Of a stretch of DNA of 64,000 bases, positions 37,588 to 49,119 are shown in pieces. Within the stretch, counting starts at the first letter, position 1. Each line of letters starts with the position of its first letter. The notes under the pieces are model-generated. The model was not told the DNA's origin, searched no databases, and saw only the letters and a list, made by a program, of their open reading frames with translations. Made by a program: the position numbers and the translations under genes. The DNA lies in assembly GCA_005281725.1 (NCBI GenBank), contig SSBO01000003.1, forward strand, positions 9,036,479 to 9,100,478, written 5' to 3'. The stretch is from Wuchereria bancrofti. Taxonomy: Eukaryota > Nematoda > Chromadorea > Rhabditida > Onchocercidae.

Positions 37588-38276
37588 TTAATGGCTGCCA
37601 CGCTTGTATTTCCGCTGCATTTCTTGTTCACTACGCTTTATACGCTGCAAAAAAAAAGTGTGAATGAAAAATTTGCATTTGACGTATTTAAATTTCTAAT
37701 CAGTAGCATAGTAAATTTCATAATTTTTCTTTTTTGCATCTAAATTTGAAAATTAGTTATTTAAATATCGATATATCGGTTTGTTTTTTTTTCTTTTTTA
37801 ATGTAACAAATATAATTTATCCATCTAATTTTTTCAAAAATACTCCGTTTTTTTTTTTGGAATTAAATTTTAAGATTAATTCAAACAACTTTCAAAAGTA
37901 CCAAGAAAAGTGAAATTAATTGAATTCTAAGATCTAAGATGAAAATAAAAAATTTTTTTTTGGCAAAAATAAACATTTTTTAAATTTCATCTCTTTTTTT
38001 TAATAACAATGAAAATTATATCAATGAAATGGGTATTGTAAAAAAAATAAAAAAAAAAAGATAAATAAGATATAAAAAGGTACCAACCAACATGTCATAG
38101 GTCATTTTCAATCTCAGATATTTTAGCATTTTAGTATTGTACTCTCGAATGAGAAGCCATCCTTGTTGAATGAGTAATGCCATTTCATTCTCGATGTCAA
38201 CAATTTCCGCACGGCGCTCATCGCCATTTGCATTATTGCCAAATTCTATTTGTTTTGGAATGCGCTCACCTGTCAT
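37588..38276 (-). CDS. Small two-exon gene, 81-residue basic helical protein, unknown function
   Basis: Read on the minus strand: exon 1 38276-38088 (63 codons, starting MTGERIPKQIEFGNNANGD), donor GTTGGT, then exon 2 37644-37588 (18 codons plus TAA, RIKRSEQEMQRKYKRGSH). The acceptor is TTTTTTTTGCAG and the splice is phase 0. The protein has a short polar N-terminus and then, from about residue 19, a predicted near-continuous amphipathic helix (EIVDIENEMALLIQQGWLLI, YNTKMLKYLRLKMTYDML) with a basic tail. No signal peptide or domain is recognised. The composition, the GC-richer coding sequence and the good splice pair make it a likely real gene. TTATAG lies about 18 bases upstream of the ATG and could be a cis- or trans-splice acceptor. 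AATAAA follows the stop (37574-37579, minus strand). It is tail-to-tail with unc-53. Confidence 0.75.
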
Positions 38277-39479
38277 TTTTTTTGTCTATTCCTATAATGG
38301 TTATTATTTCACAAATTGTTATAAAAATTTTCATAATTTAGAAATGAATGAATATAATTTACAACAAAAATTTTATTAAAAAAAAAAAAGGAAAAGAAAA
38401 TGATTAAAAGAACTGAATAAAAAGTACTATTAATTAATTTTATATAAATAAAAATAAGATGTAATCTAATGATACATTAAAAATGAACTTAGTAAATTTT
38501 AATTATTCAAAAATTTTTATTGTATATTATCATTTATTAGCAAAAGAAAAAAGAAATGCAGTACTATCGTAAAATAATTGCTAATCACATAATCAATTTG
38601 ATCCTTTTATAAATTTTAAAGTTTTAAAGATTAAATTTGTAGTTTTGAAATATCAATTTGTCCTTACTGGGAAAATTGAATTCAATTATTGTTTGCTTTT
38701 AATGAAGTATCACTGCTATAAATTGAATTTGAATGAAAAAAAACATAAATTTACCTAATGAACAAAATAAAGAAGAAAACTTTTCCGTTACAAAGAAATT
38801 AAAAATAGAAATTTTTGTTAGAATTATTAAAAATTTAATTTTAGCAAAAATTTTAACTTTTCCAATGATAATATTCGTTTAAAAAAAAGAATATTTTTTT
38901 TCCCGACTATTTAAAATTAATTTCAAAATTTGTTATTTTAGAATTTCATACTTTTTTAAGCATAAATTTCACTTTTCAAGACTTAATTTTAAAAGAAAAA
39001 AAGCTAGGAGTAATCAGTATTCTATTTGTTTTCTTATTAATTACATGTAATTGTATTTGAATAGAAAAGAAATATTTGAAAATTATCAAAAAATTCAAAA
39101 AAAAAAAAAATGAAAAACACCACTGATATATGTAAACGATGAGAGAAAAAAGCACACAGAACAACGTATCAGAACTGATATCTTATCAGAATGGCATCAT
39201 TTGAAAGTAAAAGAAGATATAATTTGCATGTAAACTGAAAAATTTGCATAAATTGTTTAAAATTGAAGAGAAATTTACATATTTTATGAATAACATTATA
39301 TGATGAATTATAAGTAATATGCAAGATGATAAGCTTAGATGCAAATTTTGATGTTATAAATTAAATTTTTTTGGAAATTTTAGATTTAATTTCAAATTTC
39401 GATTGAAATTAAATGAGGGCAAATTGAAACTGGAAATGAAATTTGAAATTAATTTTGACATTTGTTCGTAGTTTAGCGA

Positions 39480-39665
39480 TTGCATTCAAAAACACATTCT
39501 AAGCTTATGATTGAGCTCAGTAAGTTACACCACTATTGGATATCATTTGGTAGCTTATTTTGCTGGCTATATGACCGGATGAAAAATTCCGGAATTCCTG
39601 AGATATCGCGGGAAATGAAGCGGACGAATGCTTCACTTGGTTACATGCTGTTATGTGTCATTTAG
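39480..39665 (+). other. Orphan 61-codon ORF, doubtful
   Basis: Starts MHSKTHSKLMIELSKLHHYW and has mixed, non-repetitive composition in a patch less AT-biased than its surroundings. No family recognised, no clear partner exons. It could be chance. Confidence 0.15.
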
Positions 39666-40005
39666 TTGTTGTGCAGTAGCTGTTATGGTGTCCCGGCGTA
39701 GTCGTTCAACGATCGACAAAATGCTTTCGTGTGCCTTTTAACGAATGCTATCCGGTTAACCGGATCCGTATAATATGTAATAAATGAAAAATCATTGCCA
39801 CATTTCAGTTAGTTTAGATTTCCGTCTTGATTCACTGTAAATTTTGGCAAAATTAAGAATTTTTTGCAATTTAAGAGGTGCAATTTTTTGCAATTGCTAA
39901 TCTAAAAGCATCAATGATAGTTGTTGTTACATCAATTATAATTATGGAATCTATCCGGATTGGCTAACCGGATGCGGTAACAATTGAAATTATAGCGAAT
40001 CCGGA
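39570..40005. promoter_or_regulatory. Cluster of CCGGAT palindromic motifs
   Basis: ATCCGGTTAACCGGAT (39750-39765) is a perfect 16-base palindrome overlapping CGGATCCG. ATCCGG…ACCGGAT arms recur at 39953-39973. Further CCGGA copies lie near 39576, 39589 and 39999. CpG-containing motifs are otherwise scarce here, so the cluster stands out. Function unknown. Confidence 0.4.
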
Positions 40006-42045
40006 AGAAAAAAAGGATAATGTTTAAGTATTATTATTTGTTACAATTATAAAACGAAAGAGTGATTGAGAACTTGCCATTTTTTTTTGTGTGTATGTTT
40101 TATGTTTTTATTTTTATTTAATTTTTTTTTTTTTGAATTTCTTTTGAAAATTTAAATTTTTGTAAAAATTTTTAAAGAATATACAAATTTATCAGTAGCA
40201 AATTAAATAGTTAATAACAAGTATTGGTTGATAACTTTCGATTATTATTCAATCATTTAGATATTATCAAAAATATCCAATCATTTGATTTGATGTGACA
40301 CAGTCGTTGATTAACAGTGGTTACTGTAGATTGATTATAGTCAATTATTTATCATCAAAATGTATCAAACATTAGCCTACTGTACACATATATTTGTCAA
40401 CTGATAAAACACTGATAAAAATTATAAATTTATTCGATAAATATTTTACTTCATTTCAAAAAAAAAAAAAAAAAGAAAACAGTGCTATTAATAGTTGTTA
40501 ACTTAAAAGTGTAATTAATCTTTCGAATAATAAACTTCTACATACAATTAATTGAGTAAATATATTTAAGAATAATAAGTATATAATCTTTACACCAAAT
40601 ATTATCATTATTGAATTTACCTCTCACGTAAATTCAATATCATTGATAAGTAATAATTTTTAAAATTAATTCAGAATGGCAAATTATTATGATCTAATGT
40701 TGAATGGATAAAATTAATAATTGAAAATTTCTAAAAGCAATTTCTATGTTTAATATCAAAAATTCATCAATTGTTTTGGCTAAAAAATTATTTGGTTCCA
40801 TATAATTTCTAGTGCTTGATTTCTTCATTGCAATGAAATTTCCGGAATAACCTGTTCAAATATATAATTTTCGATATGAGAGCGGGAGAGAGAAAAAAAT
40901 TTAAACAATACTGAAGTAGTAATAAATATTAATAAATAATTAATAATAACACTAATAATAATAATAATAACGATAATAATAATAATAGATTAAATAAAAA
41001 TGAAATTAATAAATTGAATAGAAAATAGTAATAATATTAAAAGAAATTTTTATGATATCTTCTGAAAGAAGAAAAGAAACAAACCTTCCATTTGACATTT
41101 CATACTTTATTAATTTGTTTGTATTACCATTCAGATTATTATTACTTTGGTATAATTATTTTTAGGTTTAATTTTTGAAAGTTTAAATTGGGAAATTTTG
41201 TAGGTGATCAAATGCTACTGTTAATATATGACAGATAAGTGACAAATTATTATTAGAAGAAAGAAATCGTTAATAGATCCAATAAATAGTAAAATTTTTT
41301 CTAAAAAAAAAAAATTTAAGTGAAAATTTGGTTTAAACGATGAATATGATGAAATAATAATTTATTAGATGAAATGATTTAGTATTATGAAAATATTAGT
41401 TAACTAAAAAAAATATTAGTTAAAATATAATTTAAAAAAATATTAATTACAAAAAAAAAAAAAAAAATATAGCATTTTACATTCTGTTGACATTTCTGCA
41501 GATGAATTTGTAGTTCTATCAGAAATATGAATATTGAGAAATAGCACCAATAAATTATACTGAATTATCAAACATCACAAATAAAAAAAAAAAGGTAAAT
41601 TCATTCATTACTAATAAATTTGAAATCAAGAACTGGAATTGGATACGGAAATGATAAAAGTGGAAAAACAAAAGAAAGGATTTTATAGAAATGTTGAAAG
41701 TTAATTTTTTAATTTTCATAGGAAATTTTAGAAGAAATTAGCTTATTGAAGAAGGATTTCTCAATTATTCTTTGATAAAAACTTTAATTCTGATAAAGTT
41801 CAAGAGAATGGATCCAGATTTGACCTTTGACATCGTGTATATATATATATATTAGTCCTGCAGAATTGTATTATTCATTAATAAACTTCATTCAGTAATT
41901 ATTTAATAGAACAAAATTCAAACGTATTTTTTCTTTTCCTTATGATTTCAACAATTTAATTCATATATAAAAATTCATACATAAATACTAAATTTGAATT
42001 CAACAAGTCGAAAAAGTTTCCTTTCATCGTATTTGATATGTTAGT

Positions 42046-42282
42046 GTGGTACAAGAAAAAAAAAAAGGTAAAATTACACTACAAGTTTCATCTATAAAAA
42101 TTGATAAATTTGTTTGTGACAAAATAATTGACAAAAATAAGCGGTGCGGACTTATTGATAGCATTATCACAAATTGTTTAAAAAATTTCTTCAAGAAAAT
42201 GAATGATAAAATTAGTATAAAGGAAAAAGACATTAATTCCCGCTGCTTAAAGATATCGATATTTTATTCTTGGAAAGATTAA
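42046..42282 (+). other. Orphan 78-codon Lys-rich ORF, doubtful
   Basis: Frame starting MVQEKKKGKITLQVSSIKID with mixed charged composition, three Cys and a clean stop. Its length is above chance for such AT-rich DNA, but there is no recognised family, promoter or splice context. A decayed or orphan gene fragment is possible. Confidence 0.22.
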
Positions 42283-42739
42283 TAAAGATTAATTCTCGTT
42301 TGCTGATAATATTGATAGATTAATTATCGTTTGCTGATAATATTGATATTTTATTCCAAAAAAGATTAATCCTCAATTATTTGTTATACATTGATAATTT
42401 CATTCGTTCATCCTTTTTTTCCTTTTCTGCAAGAAGCATTATGGAATAATTTTATGCTTGACAAATTCTACAATTTCTTATTTCATTAAATGAATTTCTT
42501 TATTTCATCAAATGAATTTTATCAAACAAAAATGTCAAATTCATTTTTATCATTTCAACCTTTATTCTTATCATAATTTATTATTCATATTATCACTATA
42601 TCAATTATTAGTCATAACTTACTTTACTTTTACTTCGTTTCACTTTGTTTACTACTTTAGTTGGCACAAAATAGTTATTCATCCATTAATGTCCCCCTAT
42701 TATTTACTTATTTTCGTACTGTGCATGTCATATTTATTA

Positions 42740-42880
42740 TCTGCGTGTGTATGTTTGTATGTCTGTCACTCTGTACGTTTATGTATACGTATGTGTATGT
42801 ATGTATGCATGTATGTATGTATGTATGTGTATGTATGTATGTGTATGTATGTATGTGTATGTTGTATATATATATATATA
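42740..42880. repeat. (TATG)n microsatellite followed by (TA)n
   Basis: Tetranucleotide TATG/TGTA array with GTGTATGTATG units, ending in TATATATATATATA. It generates spurious Cys/Met/Tyr/Val-rich frames. Confidence 0.9.
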
Positions 42881-42940
42881 CATATGTATGAAATTGATGT
42901 TAGATGATTTAATGTATGAATCAATCAATAAATCAATATA

Positions 42941-43062
42941 AAACGAGCGATATCGCTCGTTTCAGGATGCTCCGCCCCTGACATATAATGTATTATGTAA
43001 ATTTCCAATTGGATGAAAAGTGAAAAAGGTATAAAAGCGCTTCGCAATCGCACATGATTGAA
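42941..43062 (+). promoter_or_regulatory. Promoter-like block: palindrome, GC box, TATA box
   Basis: A perfect 22-base palindrome (half AAACGAGCGAT, 42941-42962) is followed by CCGCCCC (42972-42978), TTCCAATTGG (43002-43011) and a consensus TATAAAAG (43030-43037). The local GC content is well above background. It would start transcription near 43060, about 1.1 kb upstream of the small basic-protein gene. The link to that gene is an inference. Confidence 0.4.
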
Positions 43063-43070
43063 ATATTAGA

Positions 43071-43235
43071 GGCGGTGGTGGTAGTAGTAGTACTACTAGT
43101 TACTACTGCTGCTGCTACTACTACTACTACTACTACTAATACAACCAACCACTCGTAGTTATGCTTTTGTTAGGGGTATAAATTGATGGTGGCGTTGTTG
43201 TCGTTGTTGTTGTTATTGTTGTTGTTGTTGCACGC
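43071..43235. repeat. Trinucleotide runs (GGT, GTA, TAC, GCT, GTT)
   Basis: GTGGTGGTAGTAGTAGTACT changes to ACTACTA and GCTGCTGCTACTACTAC, forming a self-complementary GTA/TAC hairpin. A GTTGTTGTT run follows at 43194-43230. A second TATA-like motif (GGTATAAAT) occurs at 43172-43180. Confidence 0.75.
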
Positions 43236-43289
43236 GTTATCGTCCCGTCATCAGCGTTATTGGTTAGGAAAAGTAATAGACTGGCTCGC

Positions 43290-43365
43290 TCGCGTAATTA
43301 TTTGTCCGTGCGCTCGTTTGCTCGCTCGCTTGCCGGGCACACCAGAACGAGCGAGTAGTAAAAGT
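43290..43365. repeat. CTCG-rich stretch with inverted copies
   Basis: GCTCGCTCGCG and CGCTCGTTTGCTCGCTCGCT are followed by GAACGAGCGAG, the inverse of the CTCGCTCG/CGCTCGTT motif that also makes the 42941-42962 palindrome. Confidence 0.6.
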
Positions 43366-43530
43366 AGTATTCCTTTAAACAATTTTAACATTTCGTCTTC
43401 ATCTATCGTTAATTTGAAATTTTCAAAATTAAACAATCTCTTCATCGTATTTTGTCACTCTTCCATGCAATATTTATATTATTTTGTTATATTCTATTAG
43501 TAAGTATGTCCTCTCATTTTTCCGCTGCTC

Positions 43531-43690
43531 TTTTCCGCTTTCTCTGTTTATTTCTTTGCGAATCTTTTCCGCTCTCTCTGTTTATTTCTTTGCGAATTTT
43601 TCCGCTTTCTCTGTTTATTTCTTTGCGGGTCTTTTCCGCTTTCTCTGTTTATTTCTTTGCGGACCTTTTCCGCATTCCGTGCCTATTTCC
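43531..43690. repeat. 34-base minisatellite, about 4.7 copies
   Basis: Units start TTTTCCGC at 43531, 43565, 43598, 43632 and 43666 and contain TCTCTGTTTATTTCTTTGCG. CpG (CCGC, TGCGG) is retained in each copy. The 33/34-base period shifts frame, so it is unlikely to code. Confidence 0.9.
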
Positions 43691-43922
43691 CTTACTTCTT
43701 GTCATTTCGAATTATTTAACCATTGTATATATATATATATATGTATCCCTTCTCTCACTCACATCAATAGTAACTAATAGTATTGTTAGATTTGTTATGT
43801 GCGTAAAAACTGTTGATTGTATCATATTTGAATGATACTATGAAACGATGATAATTAACTTAGATGAAATTGAAGTTTTGTTTTGAAATTTCGCAACTTG
43901 ATTTGCTTATTAGATAATATAA

Positions 43923-43937
43923 AGATAACGGAGATAA
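43923..43937 (+). promoter_or_regulatory. Paired AGATAA (GATA-type) sites upstream of small basic-protein gene
   Basis: AGATAACGGAGATAA gives two AGATAA sites 9 bases apart, about 242 bases before the ATG at 44179. In C. elegans, AGATAA sites drive msp genes in sperm (established). TTACGTG repeats follow at 44030-44062. Regulatory role is inferred. Confidence 0.35.
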
Positions 43938-44178
43938 TAAAATGAAGGAGTGATTATTTAAATATCAGTTTCTTCTTTTTCTGTTCATATGTTTGTGTAC
44001 ATATATTTGATTACATTTATTCGCGTAAAATTACGTGATAATATTTCTTTATTTTACGTGTGATTATGATGAAAATTAATATTTGTTAGAAGAGAAATAG
44101 TGAAAGAAGAATGAAATTTTATTTTTTAAGAAATATATCGAATTACGCATTTACGCATACGAAAAAAAGCAACAAAAA

Positions 44179-44431
44179 ATGGCACTGAAAAGAGCTACAG
44201 GTGGCACGGGAGCTTCCGCACCAAAAAAACCACGAGCACGTAAAAGCGCTGTAAGGTTTATGTGATAATTAATTACTAAATTTATATTAATTGAATAATT
44301 ATTAATGTAAAATATGTACGTAAAAATTAATGATATTGTTATAGTCAGGTGGTGCAAAAAAAACAACTAAACGAAGGAAGCGTGCCAAGAAAAGTGTCCC
44401 AAAGAAAACAAAGAAACAAGTGAAGAAATAA
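44179..44431 (+). CDS. Small Lys/Arg-rich chromatin-like protein (52 residues, two exons)
   Basis: Exon 1 44179-44250 encodes MALKRATGGTGASAPKKPRA plus four residues. The donor is GTAAGG, the intron is 94 bases and ends TTGTTATAG. Exon 2 44345-44431 encodes SGGAKKTTKRRKRAKKSVPK and eight more residues ending QVKK, then TAA. The splice is phase 0. About half the residues are Lys or Arg, with Ala, Ser, Thr and Pro, and there is no hydrophobic core. This resembles a protamine-like sperm nuclear basic protein or a linker-histone tail that would bind DNA. The preceding bases AACAAAAAATGG give a good start context. AATAAA occurs at 44427-44432, overlapping the stop, and at 44700-44705. It could instead be a ribosome-associated basic peptide; no specific family is claimed. 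Confidence 0.72.
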
Positions 44432-47400
44432 AACAAATATTGAAATTATTATTAGAAGAAGAAGAAACAATCTTTCGTGCTACTTTTATGCTACACCTTC
44501 TTCACTTTATTTTTGTTAAAAGCAAATTTTTTTATCTTTCCTTTATCACTCCCGCTTCCTCCCGGTGATGATAAATTCATCCATTCATTGAAATCAGATT
44601 AGTACTGTTTACTCGTTTTAAACCTGACTTTGTTCTCTCTCTCTCTCTCTCTCTCTCCCTCCCTCTATCCCTCCGTCCTTCTCTCTTCCTCTATTCGAAA
44701 AATAAAATTTCGTCTTGTGCTTTAATTGCTTTTTGTCCCTTTTTCATTTTCTTCCGCATTTGTAACGGAATTACTTTGCTATTCCACTATAATTCATTCG
44801 CAAATAAATGGATTAACGGAAGAAGAAAAATATAAATGAAGAAAAATTCAGTTTCTTTTTTTTTCTTTCTTTTTAGAAATAAGAAATGCCAGTAAGTTTT
44901 TTTTTTTTTTTTTTGAAATTATTACGATCATAAAACGATATTAAAAATTAGCAAATAATGATTTGCTCTTCTTAAAATAGTTTAGCTTTGTGGCAAATGA
45001 ATAGATTAAATCAAAACAAAAAAGAAAAAAAAGATTAGAAATAGAAATCATTCATTGATCATTATTAATATGAATTGAATTAAAATTGTTGAGTAATAGG
45101 CAAAATTGAACATAAAAAATTAGGAAGAGCCTTTTTCCAATTATGCTTTCTCTTTTTTTTCCTCTTTGTTTTTTTTTTTTCTTTTCTCAAATGTCTCTTT
45201 TCTTGTATAATACAAATTAATTTTGATCAGTGCATACATATTTTTAGTGCTTGGAATTTTATTTCTGATCTCTTCAGTAGAGATTTTTATATATAGCTCC
45301 TTTTTTTTAAAAAAAGAAAAATTGAAAGATTAAAAATTTACAAAGCAATTTGAATTTCTTTTTCCTTCGATTAAATGTAAGCATTTCCACTTTTTGTACG
45401 TATTTTAATAGACATTAAATTTTTTTATCATGTAATTTGTATCAATTTAACATGCAGAAATTGTAATTTCGTGTGATATTTTTTTTTTTTTTTTGCAAAT
45501 AATCATTTCAAGTTGACATTTCTTCATCGTTTACCAACGGAAAATACATTTGAAACAAGAGAAAAAGTCTCGGAGGTTTTTAAATTAAAGAAAATTTTTG
45601 ATAACTAGAAGATAATATTAGGATGAAATGTAGTAAAGCTTTGTTAATTAATTTAGCAACAGGTATACTGTTAAAAAAAAATTTTTTTTTCCAAAAGTTA
45701 AAAAAATTAAAAGGAAATTTGGTAAGTGTACTTGAATAAAAATCGAACAGGAATAATATTGCAGTATTCGTCAAATAACATAATTGCAAATTAGAGATAC
45801 TCGAAATTTGTCAACTATTCGAGAGTGATATTTTGGAATTGTTGACATCAATTTTTCATATATTCTCGATGAAATTTTTCAAAGAAAAATGAAATAGTTG
45901 TAACTAAAATGTCTTATTTCTCAAATTATTGGTTTTTTCTTTTTTTTAAATAAGATGACAGAATTGTGATTGGTGTGAGAGAGTGAATGAGACTTGTCAA
46001 TGAAACAAGAAACAAGAAAGGTCATGACCTTTTAATTATTGTTGTCTAACAGATATAGGATGTGACATTTTCGCCTTTTTCAATGAGTAAATTAAGTAGC
46101 AAAAGCGCAAGATTTGTTATGGTCTTATTGTTCTTTTGTTTTCGGTAGCAGTTTTCTTTTTTTCTTCTTTACTCATCTGAACTTCCGGTATTGCAGTAAT
46201 TATGAATACGGCTAATGAAAAGCAATAATCCTGAATATTACAGTAAGAATCGTATAAATAAATAAATCATTTAGGAAAAATCCGATTTCCTATTTTATTT
46301 GAAAAAAAAAAATGATTTAAAAATCATAAGGGTTCATAATCGATATAGTTTATGAAAGAAATTTTGTTAATTTTAATTTATCTCATAAATTCAGATAATG
46401 ATTCAATGATAAATCTAGGATTAAAATGAATTAAAATGAAAATGAGATCAGTTAAGATTAGATTTGGATCTTAACAGAGGGCGAACAAGTTTTATATTAT
46501 TTTTCCCCTATTAATTATTGGAAGAGATCATTTCAATTCCATTTTTTTTTTTTATTTTATAATTATTATAAAACAAACTTCTGTTATAGTCAAAAAAAAA
46601 AGCATACATTTATATGATCTTATGCATATATTATTTATCAGTTAATCAATTGGATAATATCAAATAATATCTGATGTGGCATTTAAATTCTCGAGCAAAT
46701 TATTTGCTAAATTATTGCTAAATAAAAATTACATTAAATAATTACTGTAAAGTAGATTGTATTAAATTTAATTGAAACAATTGTACTTTTTCAATTATCA
46801 AATAATATCTGATGAGACATTTAAATTCTCGAGCAAATTATTTGCTAAATTATTGCTAAATAAAAATTACATTAAATAATTAATTACTGTAAAGTAGATT
46901 GTATTAAATTTAATTGAAACAATTGTACTTTTTCAATTATCAAATAATATCCGATGAGACATTTAAATTCTCGAGCAAATTATTTGCTAAATAAAAGTTA
47001 CATTAAATACGTACTAAATTTAATTGAAACAACAATTGTACTGTTTCAATACATCAATATTTAATTATGCTATTCGAGAGTGTAATTGATAAATGTTTCT
47101 TTAAATTGAAATGTATTTTTTTTTCTCAAAAAATAAGAGACATGTTTATCAAGAATTAGGTAATTTGACCAATCTTATCAGAATACATTACTTTTATATT
47201 ATGTAAAAATAAATATTGAATGTATGAAATGAATGAAATGCTTAAATTAATATCTTTAAATTCACATTTATCTCTAAGTATAAAATTATCAATGAATGAA
47301 TGATGAGCAGATATCATCGCATTCCACTTTACTACACTTTTATAAATTCAATTGCACAGCAAATGATAATAAACATTAACTAATATTACAACTAATATTT

Positions 47401-48199
47401 ATAATAATAACAATGAAATAATTTAATCAATTATTGGCTTTTCCTTTTTTTTTTTTTTTTTTGCTAAACATCACTTTTTGTAAATAATTCATAAATAAAA
47501 ATGGAAATAATTGAGAAAGAAATAAATGAAAATATTTTAACATTTTCAAATGAAAAATTATGATTTAAAAAAAAAAAAAACGAAAAAAATTATTTTATAT
47601 TACTGTTGCAAAATTTTTTGAAAATTATAGTGAAAGAGAAAAAAAAAATCAGGCAAAAAATAGAAGAAAAAAAGTTGCATTTAGAATTTTATAGATTTTT
47701 TTTTTTTGCTTTCATCCCAACAACAGTTATTTGCAATTTGATCAGTTAAAAATAATCATTCATTAATTAACAATGATTATCGAAAATATGATTCATTATT
47801 TGACAAAATTGATAAAATGACTAAAATTTCAAATTTTTAAAAATTAATTTTGTTGGCTTCTTTAGAGATAACAAATTTTTCTATAATTCTTCTAGCAATT
47901 TTCATTCTTTTCTACTCTCTATTTCACTTTTCCACTCCATTCTTTTGTTCAAAATTTTCCTTCCACTGTTTATCAATTCATATTTGTTATCATTTTAAAT
48001 TTGTATTTGTCATCAGCTGAATAAATCAGCTGTCATCGATTAGTATTATTTTCCATTTGAGATGAATGAGCAGTTAAGTTATTAAAAGCGTAGTACGGTA
48101 GAATTGTTTATTATACTTTTTAAGCAATATTTATTAAATTATCAAAACAACAGATTGTTGGCAATTTTTTTTTTTTTTTGATAATTTCTTTTTTTAATT
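44432..48199. other. Intergenic, no gene recognised
   Basis: CT tract at 44636-44668. A mini-exon-like element (TTTTTAG, then AAATAAGAAATGCCA, then GTAAGTTTT) lies at 44877-44891. A tandem array follows at 46661-47050. Long A/T runs elsewhere. No exon chain can be followed from the mini-exon. Confidence 0.5.
46661..47050. repeat. Tandem repeat, period 138-142, about 2.7 copies
   Basis: CAAATAATATC(T/C)GATG begins copies at 46661, 46799 and 46941. Each contains TTAAATTCTCGAGCAAATTA and TTTAATTGAAACAATTGTAC. The third copy is shortened internally. Confidence 0.9.
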
Positions 48200-48907
48200 C
48201 TAATTCATTCTATCATTATTTTATTTCTCACCTAGAAAAAAGCAAATATTAATTTAAATCATAAATGATTAGTAAATACAACGCTAACTTTACTTATATA
48301 TTTCATTTCCAATTTTAAATTTGAAAAGAAATTAATGCAATTCTGCAAGCAATGAATGCAACTGTATGTTTCAAAAGAGAAAATGCTAAGTATAATTGCC
48401 TTCTTATCATTGGCTGATGAGTAAGTATACCTATTTGTATGTCACCTGGCTAATGAATACCTGTCACAGGTATATTGGTAACACATATAAATAAAATTCA
48501 ATGATAAATTTTTATTTCCTCAGCAAGTTGACTTTATGCAAAACAAAAGCTGAAAATGTGTCAAAATTATTTGCAGAAAGTAATTTTCGTCTGTTAAATT
48601 TCAAATATGTCAGTAAAACTACAAATAAATTTTATTCATTTGCCGACAGATTGCAGAATTGTAAATGCACGATGCATGCATGCATCAATCAATGATACTT
48701 CATTTATCTCTTAGTACTACTTCTATCCTAAAAAATTGTAAATTGCATTAAATCTAAAGCAATTCATCATTACTTAAAAAATAATGTGAATTGCTGAAAA
48801 AAAAAAGATCAGAGATCATATTACACTTTTGATACCAACAAAAATTTGCCTTTAGCATCATGAAATTAGCCTAATATAATCAATGAATTTAGGCTCAAAA
48901 ATCATTG
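48200..48907 (+). repeat. Left arm of long inverted repeat
   Basis: Complement of 52652-53381. It carries a 64-codon frame (48501-48695, start MINFYFLSKLTLCKTKAENV) that is not preserved as the same frame in the other arm, where the added 22 bases disrupt it, so coding is doubtful. Confidence 0.85.
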
Positions 48908-49119
48908 CATGTTTTTTTGAGCCTGAATTTACAGCTAACAGTAAACGATATTAATTATGCAAATCATTGATTTTTGTTGCTTCAATCAAATCAATCAAAA
49001 ACAATGAATGATATGTTATGAAGTCTCTAAAACACATCAAAAATTGAAACTTAAAAAATGAAAATATTTTCATCAGATGATAAATTTGATAAGCAGTTGG
49101 TTAGATATTGTGCTGTGAT

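Larger units (their letters stand above)
38277..42940. other. Intergenic region, gene-poor
   Basis: Mostly AT-rich. It holds a less biased CCGGAT-rich patch (39420-40010), two orphan ORFs of low support (39480-39665 and 42046-42282), an ATA/ATT run (40917-40990), a short duplication with TCGTTTGCTGATAATATTGAT (42297 and 42327) and a TATG microsatellite. No recognised gene. Confidence 0.5.

Noticed and set aside
42512..42941. Three overlapping frames rich in Cys, Met, Tyr and Val
   Set aside because: Product of the TATG microsatellite; all three frames are open for the same reason.
43183..43500. 105-codon frame beginning with a poly-Leu, signal-peptide-like segment
   Set aside because: The Leu run comes from a GTT trinucleotide array, and the rest shows no family or splice support. 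I kept the region as repeats and promoter-like DNA.
43452..43835. Frames with repeated FPLSLFISLR-like units
   Set aside because: They are translations of the 34-base minisatellite; the period breaks the frame every copy.
44151..44366. Minus-strand 71-codon frame over the small basic-protein gene
   Set aside because: It is the antisense shadow of a better supported two-exon plus-strand gene.
48501..48695. 64-codon frame in the left inverted arm as a transposase fragment
   Set aside because: No transposase motif, and the frame is not maintained in the other arm.
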